A stretch of 64,000 nt of DNA from Tianweitania populi. Lineage in GTDB: Bacteria > Pseudomonadota > Alphaproteobacteria > Rhizobiales > Rhizobiaceae. The translations under genes were made by a program, and so were the position numbers. This document shows, piece by piece, positions 33,734 through 42,346 of this stretch (positions are counted from its first letter, which is position 1; each line of letters begins with the position of its first letter). The notes under the pieces were generated by a model that saw only the letters and a program-made list of their open reading frames with translations, was not told where the DNA came from and ran no database searches. The stretch is taken from assembly GCF_014652875.1 (NCBI RefSeq), contig NZ_BMZQ01000005.1, positions 1 to 64,000 of the forward strand, given 5' to 3'.

Positions 33734-34936
33734 TCAAAGCGCGCGTTCGAGGATCGAGCGAATGGCGGCGGGATTGAGCGGGGCGGGATTGTTCTCGACG
33801 AGCCGAGCGGCGTTCATTGCGAGATCCGCCATTGCCGGCAGATCGGCCTCTTCGACACCGATCGCGCGCAGGTTCGACGGGATGCCGATGCGCCCGAACA
33901 GTGACCGCACCGCTTCGATCGCAGTCTTCGCTGCATGCGCATCGGTGTCTGTGCTCGAAGCCACATCGATCGCGCGGGCGATGTCGGCGTAGTCGGCGGC
34001 AGCGGCGCGCAGGTTGAAGTCCATCGTGTGCGGCAGGAGAACGCCGACACCCAGCCCATGCGCCGTGTGGGTGCGCGCGCCGACCGGATATTGGATGGCG
34101 TGCGCGGCCGCCGTGCCAGCGCTTCCGAAAGCAAGACCCGCATAGGTCGAGGCCAGCATCACGGCGGAGCGGGCGTCGAGATCGTCACCCTGCGACACCG
34201 CGTGCTCCAGATAGTCGAAGATCAGCTTGATTGCCTGCAAGGCGTAATGATCGCTAAGCCCGTTCTTGCCGACAAAGACGCGGGTCATGGCGAGATCCGG
34301 CTCGGCCTTCCTGGCAACAGCCGCAAAGGCTTCGATCGCATGCGCCAGAGCATCTGCCCCAGAGATCGCGGTCAAACCAGGTGGGCAGGACAGTGTCAGT
34401 TCAGGATCGCAGATGGCCGTATGCGGAATGAGGTAGGGACTGGAAATACCGACCTTCATGGCACGATCGGGGTCAGCCAGAACCGCCACCGGCGTGACTT
34501 CCGAGCCCGTGCCGGAGGTCGTCGGCACAGCGATTACAGGGCGGATCGGACCCGGGACCTTATATTCGCCGTAGTAGTCCGACAGGGGGCCGAGATGGCT
34601 GAGCAACAGGCTGACCAGCTTCGCCAGATCGAGGCAACTGCCGCCGCCGAGTCCGATCACGACATCCGGCTTGAAGTCCGCATAAGCGGCGACACACGCC
34701 TCGATGCCGTGCAGCGGCAACTCCGGCTGGGTGGCGTCGAACACAGCAACGTTCAGGTCAAAGGCCTTTAGATCTGCGATGATCTCGGCGAGCAAGGGCA
34801 GTTCGGCAATGCGTTTGTCGGTGCAAAGCAGGACGCTCCGCCCCAAAGCTGCCGCCACCCGCCCAAGGGCGCGGCGCTGGCCTGCTCCAAACAGAAGCTG
34901 GCTCGGCGCACGTGTGACCCCGTAGTCCTGTCGCAT
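33734..34936 (-). CDS. iron-containing alcohol dehydrogenase (4-hydroxybutyrate dehydrogenase-like)
   Basis: Group III metal alcohol dehydrogenase of 400 residues. It has NAD-binding GLGGGSCLDLAK, PTTSGTGSEVTP, metal ligands in SGADALAHAIEAF (Asp and His) and in the HGLGVGVLLPH pair. Such enzymes oxidise short alcohols; several act on 4-hydroxybutyrate and pair with SSADH, as here. ATG 34936 follows GGGAGGG; TTG 34942 is the alternative. The predicted GntR operator lies in its upstream region. Confidence 0.87.
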   Translation of the reverse strand: MRQDYGVTRAPSQLLFGAGQRRALGRVAAALGRSVLLCTDKRIAELPLLAEIIADLKAFDLNVAVFDATQPELPLHGIEACVAAYADFKPDVVIGLGGGSCLDLAKLVSLLLSHLGPLSDYYGEYKVPGPIRPVIAVPTTSGTGSEVTPVAVLADPDRAMKVGISSPYLIPHTAICDPELTLSCPPGLTAISGADALAHAIEAFAAVARKAEPDLAMTRVFVGKNGLSDHYALQAIKLIFDYLEHAVSQGDDLDARSAVMLASTYAGLAFGSAGTAAAHAIQYPVGARTHTAHGLGVGVLLPHTMDFNLRAAAADYADIARAIDVASSTDTDAHAAKTAIEAVRSLFGRIGIPSNLRAIGVEEADLPAMADLAMNAARLVENNPAPLNPAAIRSILERAL

Positions 34937-35004
34937 AATCAACCCTCCCCTCGCTGATCATTGGCCGAAACCCCGATCCGCCAGACATCAACTGCACAGC
35001 GAAT

Positions 35005-35036
35005 AATCCGATACGATATCGGATTTAATATCGGAT
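35005..35036 (+). promoter_or_regulatory. GntR-type operator: 21-base palindrome plus extra half-site
   Basis: AATCCGATA (35005-35013), CGA, TATCGGATT (35017-35025) is a perfect inverted repeat. A further TATCGGAT half-site follows at 35029-35036, 12 bases on. It lies in the 134 bases between the iron alcohol dehydrogenase and its divergent GntR gene and is the probable operator for both. Confidence 0.65.
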
Positions 35037-35070
35037 CGCTTTTGTCTATGCAAGGCAGTATGCTCGCCTG

Positions 35071-35781
35071 ATGAACGCGCCTGCTTCGCCTCCATCCTCA
35101 GCACACCGTTTGTCACCGGCGACCCTGCCGTCCCGCCATTCAATCGGCGAGGATGTCTACGGCGCGCTGTTATCCGACCTTATCGCCCTGCGGATTCCGC
35201 CCGGCGAGCGGATGTCGGTGGATGCGCTGGCAAGGCACTTCGGCGTGTCGCAGACTCCGGTGCGCGCGGCCCTGATCCGGCTAGAAGCGGAAGGGCTGGT
35301 CGCCAAGAAGTTCAACTCGGGCTACAGCGCGGCTCCCATGCCAAGCGGCGCGTATTTTCGCGACACCTACGCCATGCGCCGCCTGATCGAGCCGGAAGCC
35401 GCAGCCTTGTCGGCAGGTCGAATGACATCAGCGCAGAAGAAAGATCTGGCTCGGCTTTGTTCGGAGATGGAAGCGCTGACGAAAGGCGACACCCTCGCCA
35501 ACTACGGCCGCTTCGCCCAGCTGGACGGACAGTTCCACGCGCTCATCGCAGGCGCTTGCGGCAATGCGATCATCGCTGAAACGCTGGAGCGTCTCTACGC
35601 CCACATGCACCTCTTCCGCCTGCGCCACCACACGGCTGTCGCGGAAGAAGCGGTCAAGGAACACCTCCTGATTAGCCAAGCAATCGCGGATGGCGATGTG
35701 GAACATGCACGCTCGGCAATGCAGGCGCATATCGATGCATCCTGCCAGCGTATGGAGCCGTTCTTCCGCGTTCTCGCTTGA
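35071..35781 (+). CDS. GntR-family regulator, FadR/FCD subgroup
   Basis: Regulator of 236 residues: N-terminal winged helix (RIPPGERMSVDALARHFGVSQ, partly; PVRAALIRLEAEGLV) and a C-terminal all-helical FCD domain with conserved Asp/His metal-site residues (LDGQFHALIAGACGN; HLLISQAIADGD). Divergent from the alcohol/aldehyde dehydrogenase pair with a strong palindrome between, so it almost certainly regulates them. Its own end is 15 bases from the convergent second GntR gene. Confidence 0.9.
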   Translation: MNAPASPPSSAHRLSPATLPSRHSIGEDVYGALLSDLIALRIPPGERMSVDALARHFGVSQTPVRAALIRLEAEGLVAKKFNSGYSAAPMPSGAYFRDTYAMRRLIEPEAAALSAGRMTSAQKKDLARLCSEMEALTKGDTLANYGRFAQLDGQFHALIAGACGNAIIAETLERLYAHMHLFRLRHHTAVAEEAVKEHLLISQAIADGDVEHARSAMQAHIDASCQRMEPFFRVLA

Positions 35782-35796
35782 GAACGGGCCCCCGCG

Positions 35797-36525
35797 TTAC
35801 GACCCCGCCACCTCGCCAGAAATACGATCGCGGCCGTCGATGATCACGGCCTGCATGGCCGACGCAGCCTTGCTGCCGTTGCCATTCGCGATCGCATCGA
35901 CGATGGCGCGGTGGGCTTCGGAGGTTGCTTGCTGCCGGCTGGGTTCGCCATAGGGCGAGCTCAGGCGGAAGCTGGTGACGAGGGCGGCTTCGATGAGGGA
36001 GCCGACCGAAAACATGAAAGGGTTCTTCGAAATGTCGAGCAGAGTGAGGTGGAAGTCGAGATCGGCGAAGGCGAAGCTGTCCATCGCATCGGCCGTTTCC
36101 ATGGCCTCGACACAGGCATAAAGCCGGGAAATTTCGGAAGGACTCGCCCGTTTTGCGGCCAAATCCGCCGCAAAAGGCTCGAAACTCAGGCGCATTTCGG
36201 CGAGATTTCCGATAAATTCCGGGTCAATTCCGCTTTCCAGATGCCAGATCAGCACATCGCCATCGAACAGGTTCCAGGTCGAACGCTCGGTCACCCGGGT
36301 GCCGATCCGGGCCTTGGCAACCACCAGCCCCTTCGCCGTAAGCGTCTTCATGGCTTCGCGCAGAACCGTGCGTGAGACGTCGAAACGCTCCGCTAGTTCC
36401 GCATCGCCGGGAAGCACGGTTCCGGTTGAATAGGTGCCGCCGACGATCGCCTTGCCGAGTTCGTCGACAACGCGCGCGTGACTGTTGCGCGTGACGCCCC
36501 CGGAAATCGCGGTCTTCAGCATCAT
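35797..36525 (-). CDS. GntR-family regulator, FadR/FCD subgroup (galactofuranose operon)
   Basis: Regulator of 242 residues: winged helix (GTVLPGDAELAERFDVSRTV, then LREAMKTLTAKGLV) and FCD domain (FAFADLDFHLTLLDISKNPF). ATG 36525 is supported by start of homology; the frame is open 12 codons upstream into the permease gene. It begins 7 bases after the yjfF stop, so it is the last gene of the ytfQRT-yjfF operon and probably its autoregulator. Inducer likely a galactose-related acid or sugar, inferred from context. Confidence 0.88.
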   Translation of the reverse strand: MMLKTAISGGVTRNSHARVVDELGKAIVGGTYSTGTVLPGDAELAERFDVSRTVLREAMKTLTAKGLVVAKARIGTRVTERSTWNLFDGDVLIWHLESGIDPEFIGNLAEMRLSFEPFAADLAAKRASPSEISRLYACVEAMETADAMDSFAFADLDFHLTLLDISKNPFMFSVGSLIEAALVTSFRLSSPYGEPSRQQATSEAHRAIVDAIANGNGSKAASAMQAVIIDGRDRISGEVAGS

Positions 36526-36532
36526 ACCCCGT

Positions 36533-37513
36533 TCAACCCTTCCCCGACGCCGCCTCCGCACGGCGTCCGCCCGCCCAGACCAGCGCCTTCTGCAGCACGA
36601 TGAAGCCTAGCAGCAACATGCCGATCGCGATCTTGGTCCACCAGCTCGACAGCGAGCCATCGAAGGTGATGTAAGTCTGGATCAGACCCATGATCAGCAC
36701 GCCGATGAGGGTGCCCGCCACAAAGCCGCTGCCGCCCGTCAGCAGCGTGCCGCCGATCACCACGGCGGCAATCGCATCGAGTTCGACGCCCACCGTGGCC
36801 AGCGAATAGCCGGCGGAGGTATAGATGGCAAAGACGATGCCCGAAAGGCCTGCGAGGAAACCGGATAGGGCATAAACCTGGATCGTGGTGCGGGCGACCG
36901 GCACGCCCATCAGCCGCGCCGTTTGGGCACCACCGCCAAGCGCATAGATGTTGGTGCCGAAGCGGGTGCGATGCGCAACGACGATGCCGACGAGAACGAC
37001 AATCAGCATCAAGCCGCCGACCAGGGTCAGCCGTCCTTTGCCCGGCAGCAGCCAGTAGATGCGCTGCAAAGCACTTATCGTGTCATCGCTGATCGGCACG
37101 CTGTCGATCGACAGGACGTAAGCCATGCCGCGAGCCAGAAACATTCCGGCCAGGGTGACGATAAAGGGCGGCATTTGCAGGAAATGGATCGTGGCGCCCA
37201 TCGCGGCGCCGAATAACGTGGTGATGATGAGGAGGAGCGCAAAGATTGGCCATGGTCCAAGGCCGGTATCGCGCAGCAGGACGGCGATGAACACACCGGA
37301 AAAGGCGATCACCGAGCCGACGGACAGGTCGATGCCGCCGGAGATGATGACGAAGGTCATGCCGACGGCAACGATGCCGAGAAAGGCGTTGTCGGTTAGG
37401 AGGTTGCCGACGACACGGGTCGAAAGGATCGCCGGGAACTGGAGATAGCAGAGGGCATAGGCGACGATGAAGATCAGCACCGTGGCGACGAGGGGCAGCG
37501 TGCGGGCATTCAT
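36533..37513 (-). CDS. yjfF: galactofuranose ABC permease YjfF
   Basis: Inner-membrane permease of 326 residues with about nine spans and the [10 protein letters not shown] and GGTLLTGGSG class motifs. It sits in the same order as in the E. coli ytfQRT-yjfF galactofuranose system. ATG 37513 overlaps the YtfT stop by four bases. A longer frame, open to 37834, lies within ytfT in another frame and has no homology, so it was rejected. Confidence 0.88.
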   Translation of the reverse strand: MNARTLPLVATVLIFIVAYALCYLQFPAILSTRVVGNLLTDNAFLGIVAVGMTFVIISGGIDLSVGSVIAFSGVFIAVLLRDTGLGPWPIFALLLIITTLFGAAMGATIHFLQMPPFIVTLAGMFLARGMAYVLSIDSVPISDDTISALQRIYWLLPGKGRLTLVGGLMLIVVLVGIVVAHRTRFGTNIYALGGGAQTARLMGVPVARTTIQVYALSGFLAGLSGIVFAIYTSAGYSLATVGVELDAIAAVVIGGTLLTGGSGFVAGTLIGVLIMGLIQTYITFDGSLSSWWTKIAIGMLLLGFIVLQKALVWAGGRRAEAASGKG

Positions 37514-38508
37514 CGCGCCGGCCTCCTTGTTGTGAAGAAGGTCATCATGATCTGGATGGCAGGTGATTGGACGACGAGGATGATGAGGATGATCACCGCC
37601 TTGATCACCAGGTTGAACTCGGGCGGGAAGCCGGACAGGAGAATGCCGGTGTTGACGGCCTGAATGATCATCGCGCCGATCAGGGAGGCAATCAGCGAGA
37701 AGCGGCCGCCAAGCAGCGAGGTGCCGCCGATCACCACAGCAAGAATGGCGTCGAGTTCCAGCCAGAGGCCGGCATTGTTGGCGTCGGCGCCGCGAATGTC
37801 GGCGGCGACGATGATGCCGGCGAGAGCCGCGCAAAGGCCCGAGGTCATATAAACGGCAATCAGCAGCACGCGCGCATTAATGCCCGACAGCATGGACGCA
37901 CGCTGGTTGATGCCGACCGCTTCGATCAGCAGACCGAGCGCGCTGCGGCGGACAAGCAGCGTGACGAGCGCTCCCATGGCCAGCCACAGGATGACCGGCA
38001 TTGGCAGACCGAGGAAACTGCCGGAACCCAGGAAGATCAGGCTTTCATCGTTGAAGGTGAGGATCGCGCCTTGCGTGACGAGCTGCGCGATGCCGCGACC
38101 GGCCACCATCAGGATGAGCGTCGCGACGATCGGTTGGATGCGTAGGACGGCGACCAGGATACCGTTCCACAAACCGCAGGCGAGGCCGGCGGCAAGGCTG
38201 ATGGCGATCGTTGCCGGAAGCCCGTAGCCCTGTGTGATGCAGGATGCGGCCAGCGCTCCGCAGATCGCCATGACCGCGCCAACCGACAGGTCGATGCCGC
38301 CGGTGGCGATCACCAGGGTCATGCCGATCGCCAGCAAGGCGACCGGCGCGCCGCGATTGAGGATGTCGATCGGACTGCCGTAAAGACGGCCATTGGCAAA
38401 GCTGATGTCGAAAAAGCCGGGAAACACCACGGCAATCAGGCCGAGAACGGCGGCGAGCGCGATGATCTGCGGCAGGAGGCGTTGCGCCAGTCGTTTAACC
38501 GCGCTCAT
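37510..38508 (-). CDS. ytfT: galactofuranose ABC permease YtfT
   Basis: Inner-membrane permease of 332 residues, BPD_transp_2 family, with GGIDLSVGAV and GGTSLLGGRF motifs and about nine spans. It would form a heterodimer with YjfF, as the two-permease design of this transporter class requires. Its start overlaps the ATPase stop (38505) and its stop overlaps yjfF, indicating strict translational coupling. Confidence 0.88.
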   Translation of the reverse strand: MSAVKRLAQRLLPQIIALAAVLGLIAVVFPGFFDISFANGRLYGSPIDILNRGAPVALLAIGMTLVIATGGIDLSVGAVMAICGALAASCITQGYGLPATIAISLAAGLACGLWNGILVAVLRIQPIVATLILMVAGRGIAQLVTQGAILTFNDESLIFLGSGSFLGLPMPVILWLAMGALVTLLVRRSALGLLIEAVGINQRASMLSGINARVLLIAVYMTSGLCAALAGIIVAADIRGADANNAGLWLELDAILAVVIGGTSLLGGRFSLIASLIGAMIIQAVNTGILLSGFPPEFNLVIKAVIILIILVVQSPAIQIMMTFFTTRRPAR

Positions 38509-40043
38509 GCTGCTGCCTCCGCGCTATCAGGCGTTCCGGCGATGGCGTTGACGATCCGCGTCGTGGTGATGTCTTCGCCGACGAGTTCGGCGACATGGGC
38601 GCGATCGCGCACCACGATCACGCGGTGGCTGTAAACGACGAGCTCTTCCAGTTCGGAGGAGATGACGAGCAGCGACATGCCGCCTTCGCATAGTTCCTCG
38701 ATGAGGCGGATGATCTCGGCATGGGCACCAACATCAATGCCGCGCGTGGGTTCATCAAGGATCAGGAATTCGGGATTGGTGGCAAGCCAGCGGGCGAGCA
38801 TGACCTTCTGCTGATTGCCGCCGGAGAGCTGTCCGACCGGCTTTTCGGCGTCGGAGGTTCGGATGTCCAAGCGGCGGATGAAGTCGTCTGCCATGGCCCG
38901 CTGCCGCTTGGCGGAAAGCGGACGGGCCCAGCCGATGCGGGCTTGCAGCGCCAGTGCGATGTTTTCGCGGATCGAAAGCTCACCGATGATGCCGTCGGTC
39001 TTGCGGTCTTCGGGAAGGAAGCCGAAGCCGGCGGCAACAGCTGCGCGAGTCGAGCCAAGGGAAAGCGCCCTACCCTCCTTCGCCGCCGTGCCGCTGTCAT
39101 GCGGGTAAACGCCGAACAGCACTTCCGCCGTTTCGGTGCGGCCGGAGCCGAGCAGGCCGGCCATACCAACCACCTCGCCACGCTGGATGGCGAGGTCGAA
39201 GGGCGCGATGCGCCCGCGCCGGCCGAAGCCTGAAAAACGCAAACGGGGCTCGGCATCATAGCGCATGCCCGACTTGCCGGTGCGGCGTGTTTCTTCGGCG
39301 AGCTCGCGGCCGAGCATCATGTTGACCAAGCGCAGACGGTCGAGCGAGACGGTGTCTTCCGTGCCCACCAGCTTTCCGTTGCGCAGAACCGTGATGCGGT
39401 CGGTAATGCGGAACACCTGATCCAGGAAATGCGAGATGAAGACGATGCCGAGACCGCGCTCTTTTAGGCCGCTGATGGCATCGAACAGGACATCGACCTC
39501 ATGCGCATCGAGGCTGGCGGTGGGTTCGTCGAGGATCAGCACCTTGCCCGAGAGTCGCACGGCGCGGGCGATGGCAACGATCTGCTGGATGGCGACGGAA
39601 TAGCTGCCGAGGCTGCGGGTGACGTCGATGTCGAGCCCGTATTGCGCCGTCAGGGCGCGGGCTTGCCTATTCATTCGGCGGGTAGAAACCAAGCCGAGCC
39701 ATGTCGGCTGATGGCCGAGGAAGAGGTTCTCGGCAACCGTGAGATTGGTGAGGAGGTTGACCTCCTGGTACACCGTGCCGATGCCGAGGCGCTGCGCATC
39801 CAGCGTGTCGCGCGGATCGATCGAAACGCCATCCAGCTGGATCTCGCCACCGTCGCGGCGATAAGCGCCGGTAAGGCATTTCACCAGCGTGGACTTGCCG
39901 GCACCATTTTCACCAAGCAAAGCATGCACTTCGCCGGCGCGTAAGGTGAAATCCACGCCATCAAGTGCTTTCGTGCCGGGGAAACTCTTGGACACGGCCG
40001 CCGCGCGCAAAAGCGGGACGCGACCGGGGGTCGGGTCGAGCAT
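38505..40043 (-). CDS. ytfR: galactofuranose ABC ATPase YtfR (two domains)
   Basis: ATPase of 512 residues with two nucleotide-binding domains. The first has Walker [10 protein letters not shown] near residue 45 and Walker [12 protein letters not shown]. The second lacks a clear Walker A but has signature LSGGNQQK and [15 protein letters not shown]. This is the normal design of sugar importers in this class. It follows ytfQ after 108 bases containing two hairpins. Confidence 0.9.
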   Translation of the reverse strand: MLDPTPGRVPLLRAAAVSKSFPGTKALDGVDFTLRAGEVHALLGENGAGKSTLVKCLTGAYRRDGGEIQLDGVSIDPRDTLDAQRLGIGTVYQEVNLLTNLTVAENLFLGHQPTWLGLVSTRRMNRQARALTAQYGLDIDVTRSLGSYSVAIQQIVAIARAVRLSGKVLILDEPTASLDAHEVDVLFDAISGLKERGLGIVFISHFLDQVFRITDRITVLRNGKLVGTEDTVSLDRLRLVNMMLGRELAEETRRTGKSGMRYDAEPRLRFSGFGRRGRIAPFDLAIQRGEVVGMAGLLGSGRTETAEVLFGVYPHDSGTAAKEGRALSLGSTRAAVAAGFGFLPEDRKTDGIIGELSIRENIALALQARIGWARPLSAKRQRAMADDFIRRLDIRTSDAEKPVGQLSGGNQQKVMLARWLATNPEFLILDEPTRGIDVGAHAEIIRLIEELCEGGMSLLVISSELEELVVYSHRVIVVRDRAHVAELVGEDITTTRIVNAIAGTPDSAEAAA

Positions 40044-40074
40044 TCAGGTCGTTCCTTGGAAGGTCGCAAGCTGA

Positions 40075-40138
40075 TATCCGCCGCGCTTGAGTGCGGCGGA
40101 TAGGTTTGAGCGCGCTGCCCGACTCCGGGCCGGGCAGC
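40075..40138 (-). other. two stem-loops between ytfQ and ytfR
   Basis: TATCCGCCGC (40075-40084) pairs with GCGGCGGATA (40093-40102), ten perfect pairs with an 8-base loop. GCTGCCCG (40114-40121) pairs with CGGGCAGC (40131-40138). There is no U-run, so they probably act as mRNA 3'-end stabilisers or attenuators that leave more message for the binding protein than for the ATPase and permeases. Confidence 0.6.
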
Positions 40139-40151
40139 CGAAGGGGGCGGC

Positions 40152-41111
40152 TTAGTAGCCGAGGCCCTTCTTCTGCTCGTAAACGGCCTTCGGATCGTCA
40201 GCCTGGGTGTAGAGCTTGGACTCAGTCTGGATGAACTTCGGCGGCTCTTTCTTGTCGTCCATATAGGCCTTGAGCGCATCGAAGGCCGGGCCGGCCATGT
40301 TCGGGGTCAGTTCCACCGTGGCATTGGCCTCGCCTGCCGCCATGGCCTGGAAGATATCCGGCACGGCGTCGATCGATACGACCTTGATGTCCGTGCCGGG
40401 CTTCAGACCGGCTTCCTTGATCGCCTGGATGGCGCCGACGGCCATGTCGTCATTATGGGCATAAAGCGCGCAGATGTTCTTGCCGCCGCCTTCCGCCTTC
40501 AGGAAGCTTTCCATCACTTCCTTGCCCTTGGCGCGGGTGAAGTCGCCGGTCTGGCTGCGGGTGATCTTGATGTTGTCGTGGCCGGCAATGCCCTGCTCGA
40601 AGCCGGCCTTGCGCTTGATGGCCGGCGAGGAGCCGGTCGTGCCCTGGAGTTCAACGACGTTGCAGGGCTTGTCGCCAACATCTTTTGCCAGCCACTCGCC
40701 CGCAACCTTGCCTTCAAGCTCGAGATCCGAGCCGACGGCGGTGAGATAGAGGTCGTCCTTCGAATCGACTTGGCGATCAAGCAGGATCACCGGGATTTCG
40801 GCTTCCTTGGCTTCTTCCAGCACGGCATCCCAGCCGGTCGCGACAACCGGGGCGATCAGGATGGCATCGACGCCCTGCGCGATGAAGGAGCGCAGCGCCT
40901 TGATCTGATTTTCCTGTTTCTGCTGGGCATCGGCGAATTTGAGGTCGATGCCGCGCTTTTCGGCTTCCATCTTGGTGAGCGTGGTTTCAGCCGCGCGCCA
41001 GCCCGATTCCGAACCGATCTGCGAAAAGCCGATGGTCTGTGCCATGGCTGCGGACGACAAAAGGCTCACCGACGCGAGAAGGCTCGCGCCGAATACGATT
41101 TTGCTGATCAT
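40152..41111 (-). CDS. ytfQ: galactofuranose-binding protein YtfQ
   Basis: Periplasmic binding protein of 319 residues, signal peptide ending near AMAQ (about 24). The mature protein closely follows E. coli YtfQ: GFSQIGSESGWRAAET, QQKQENQIKALRSFIAQGVD, APVVATGW, CNVVELQGT, YAHNDDMAVGAIQAIKEAGLKPG and VELTPNMAGPAFDAL, all recognisable. The ligand is galactofuranose in E. coli. First transporter gene of the leftward operon; the LysR gene gbpR lies 55 bases upstream on the same strand. Confidence 0.92.
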   Translation of the reverse strand: MISKIVFGASLLASVSLLSSAAMAQTIGFSQIGSESGWRAAETTLTKMEAEKRGIDLKFADAQQKQENQIKALRSFIAQGVDAILIAPVVATGWDAVLEEAKEAEIPVILLDRQVDSKDDLYLTAVGSDLELEGKVAGEWLAKDVGDKPCNVVELQGTTGSSPAIKRKAGFEQGIAGHDNIKITRSQTGDFTRAKGKEVMESFLKAEGGGKNICALYAHNDDMAVGAIQAIKEAGLKPGTDIKVVSIDAVPDIFQAMAAGEANATVELTPNMAGPAFDALKAYMDDKKEPPKFIQTESKLYTQADDPKAVYEQKKGLGY

Positions 41112-41166
41112 GTTTCTCCTCCACGAGAAGGGCTGCTGCCCTGAGGAGAAGAAAAATCATACTATA

Positions 41167-42174
41167 TTACTTTTGTAAACGGGGGACCTGTTCCTGCGTT
41201 TGGCTTGCTTGCAGCCGGTCTTCCACGAGGTCCCAGATGGTCTGCGACGCCGGCGACAGGGGCCGATCCTTAGATCGCAGGAGCGAATAGGGTGAGACAG
41301 CGAGATCGGGCGCTGCCGGCAGGGTCGCGATGCGGGCGTTCAAGCCGTCGGGTTTGGAAAAGAAGTTCGCCACAGCCTCGGACAAGGCCGCGATCGCATT
41401 GGATTGCGAGATGATCGCCAGGGTCATCAGGGTCGATGAGGTGCTGAAAACGCGGTGCGGCAAAGACAGACCCTTGCTCAGGATGTAGGTTTCGACCGTC
41501 CTGCGCAGCAGACCGCCCGGTGCCTGCAGCACCCAGTCATATTCCACACAATCGGCCAGCGACGTGCTGCCGGTGCGGATCAGCGGATGGTCCTGGCGTA
41601 CGATCAGGCTCATCGGCTCGGGGCCGACCGGGCGGGCAGCGAAGCGCCCGTGATCGACATCGGGGGGAATGCGGCCGACAAAGAAGTCGAGCCGCTCGCT
41701 CAAGAGCAGCTCGGCCAGCTTGTCGCTGGTATCCACAAAGATATTGCTGGCGATATTGGGATGGGTGACGCGCGTTTGGCGCAGAACCGGCAAAACGAGA
41801 TCGAGTGCGGGGCCGGTCACCGAACCGATGGACACGAAGCCGCTTTGGCCGGCTTCCATTTCGCCGATCTCGCGGTCCGCCGCGTCGAGATCCCTGAGGA
41901 TCTTGCCAGCCCAATCCGCGAGCTTGAGGCCGAACGGTGTGAGCACCACGCCGCGCGGATGGCGCTGGTAAAGCTTGGCCCCGGTGATCGTGTCGAGCTC
42001 AGCCAGGAGGCGCGACGCGGCAGGTTGGGTCATGGCGAGCTTGGTCGCCGCGGCGCGGATCTGGCCGGTTTCATTGAGCACCGCGAGCAGGCGCAGATGG
42101 GTGAGCTTCAAGCCACGACGGATCAGGCGATCGCGGATGGAACCGGGGTTGGACGAGGATGCCGAATTGATCAT
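41167..42174 (-). CDS. gbpR: LysR-family regulator, GbpR-like
   Basis: Regulator of 335 residues: helix-turn-helix (LAVLNETGQIRAAATKLAMTQ; PAASRLLAELD) and a LysR effector domain. The N-terminal LTHLRLLAVLNETG text and the position divergent from chvE match GbpR, the galactose-binding-protein regulator that controls chvE in Agrobacterium and sbpA in Azospirillum in response to galactose, arabinose or fucose. ATG 42174 was chosen; the track upstream is open but non-homologous. It may control both chvE-ggu and, as the gene before ytfQ, the galactofuranose genes. Confidence 0.85.
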   Translation of the reverse strand: MINSASSSNPGSIRDRLIRRGLKLTHLRLLAVLNETGQIRAAATKLAMTQPAASRLLAELDTITGAKLYQRHPRGVVLTPFGLKLADWAGKILRDLDAADREIGEMEAGQSGFVSIGSVTGPALDLVLPVLRQTRVTHPNIASNIFVDTSDKLAELLLSERLDFFVGRIPPDVDHGRFAARPVGPEPMSLIVRQDHPLIRTGSTSLADCVEYDWVLQAPGGLLRRTVETYILSKGLSLPHRVFSTSSTLMTLAIISQSNAIAALSEAVANFFSKPDGLNARIATLPAAPDLAVSPYSLLRSKDRPLSPASQTIWDLVEDRLQASQTQEQVPRLQK

Positions 42175-42181
42175 GATTATA

Positions 42182-42205
42182 CGATATACCAAAAGCGCTA
42201 TATCG
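42182..42205 (+). promoter_or_regulatory. GbpR-type operator between gbpR and chvE
   Basis: CGATATA (42182-42188), ten bases, TATATCG (42199-42205): a perfect 7-base inverted repeat 8 bases upstream of the gbpR ATG and about 140 bases before chvE. The geometry suits a LysR-type dimer site that represses gbpR and activates chvE. Confidence 0.6.
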
Positions 42206-42346
42206 CACAGCATCATTCTGAATTGACCGGCATACCGATGCGCCACTACCCATGCCTCACACCGATTGGGAGATCGGGTGGAGACGTTCGCACGCTTGTA
42301 CGCGGCATCGTCTGGTCTGCGTCAAACGGATCCCTGGGAGGACCAC

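Noticed and set aside
36533-37834. N-terminal extension of yjfF into ytfT (433 codons)
   Set aside because: The extra 107 residues are Arg/His-rich and out of frame with ytfT; the ATGA overlap at 37513 gives the normal start.
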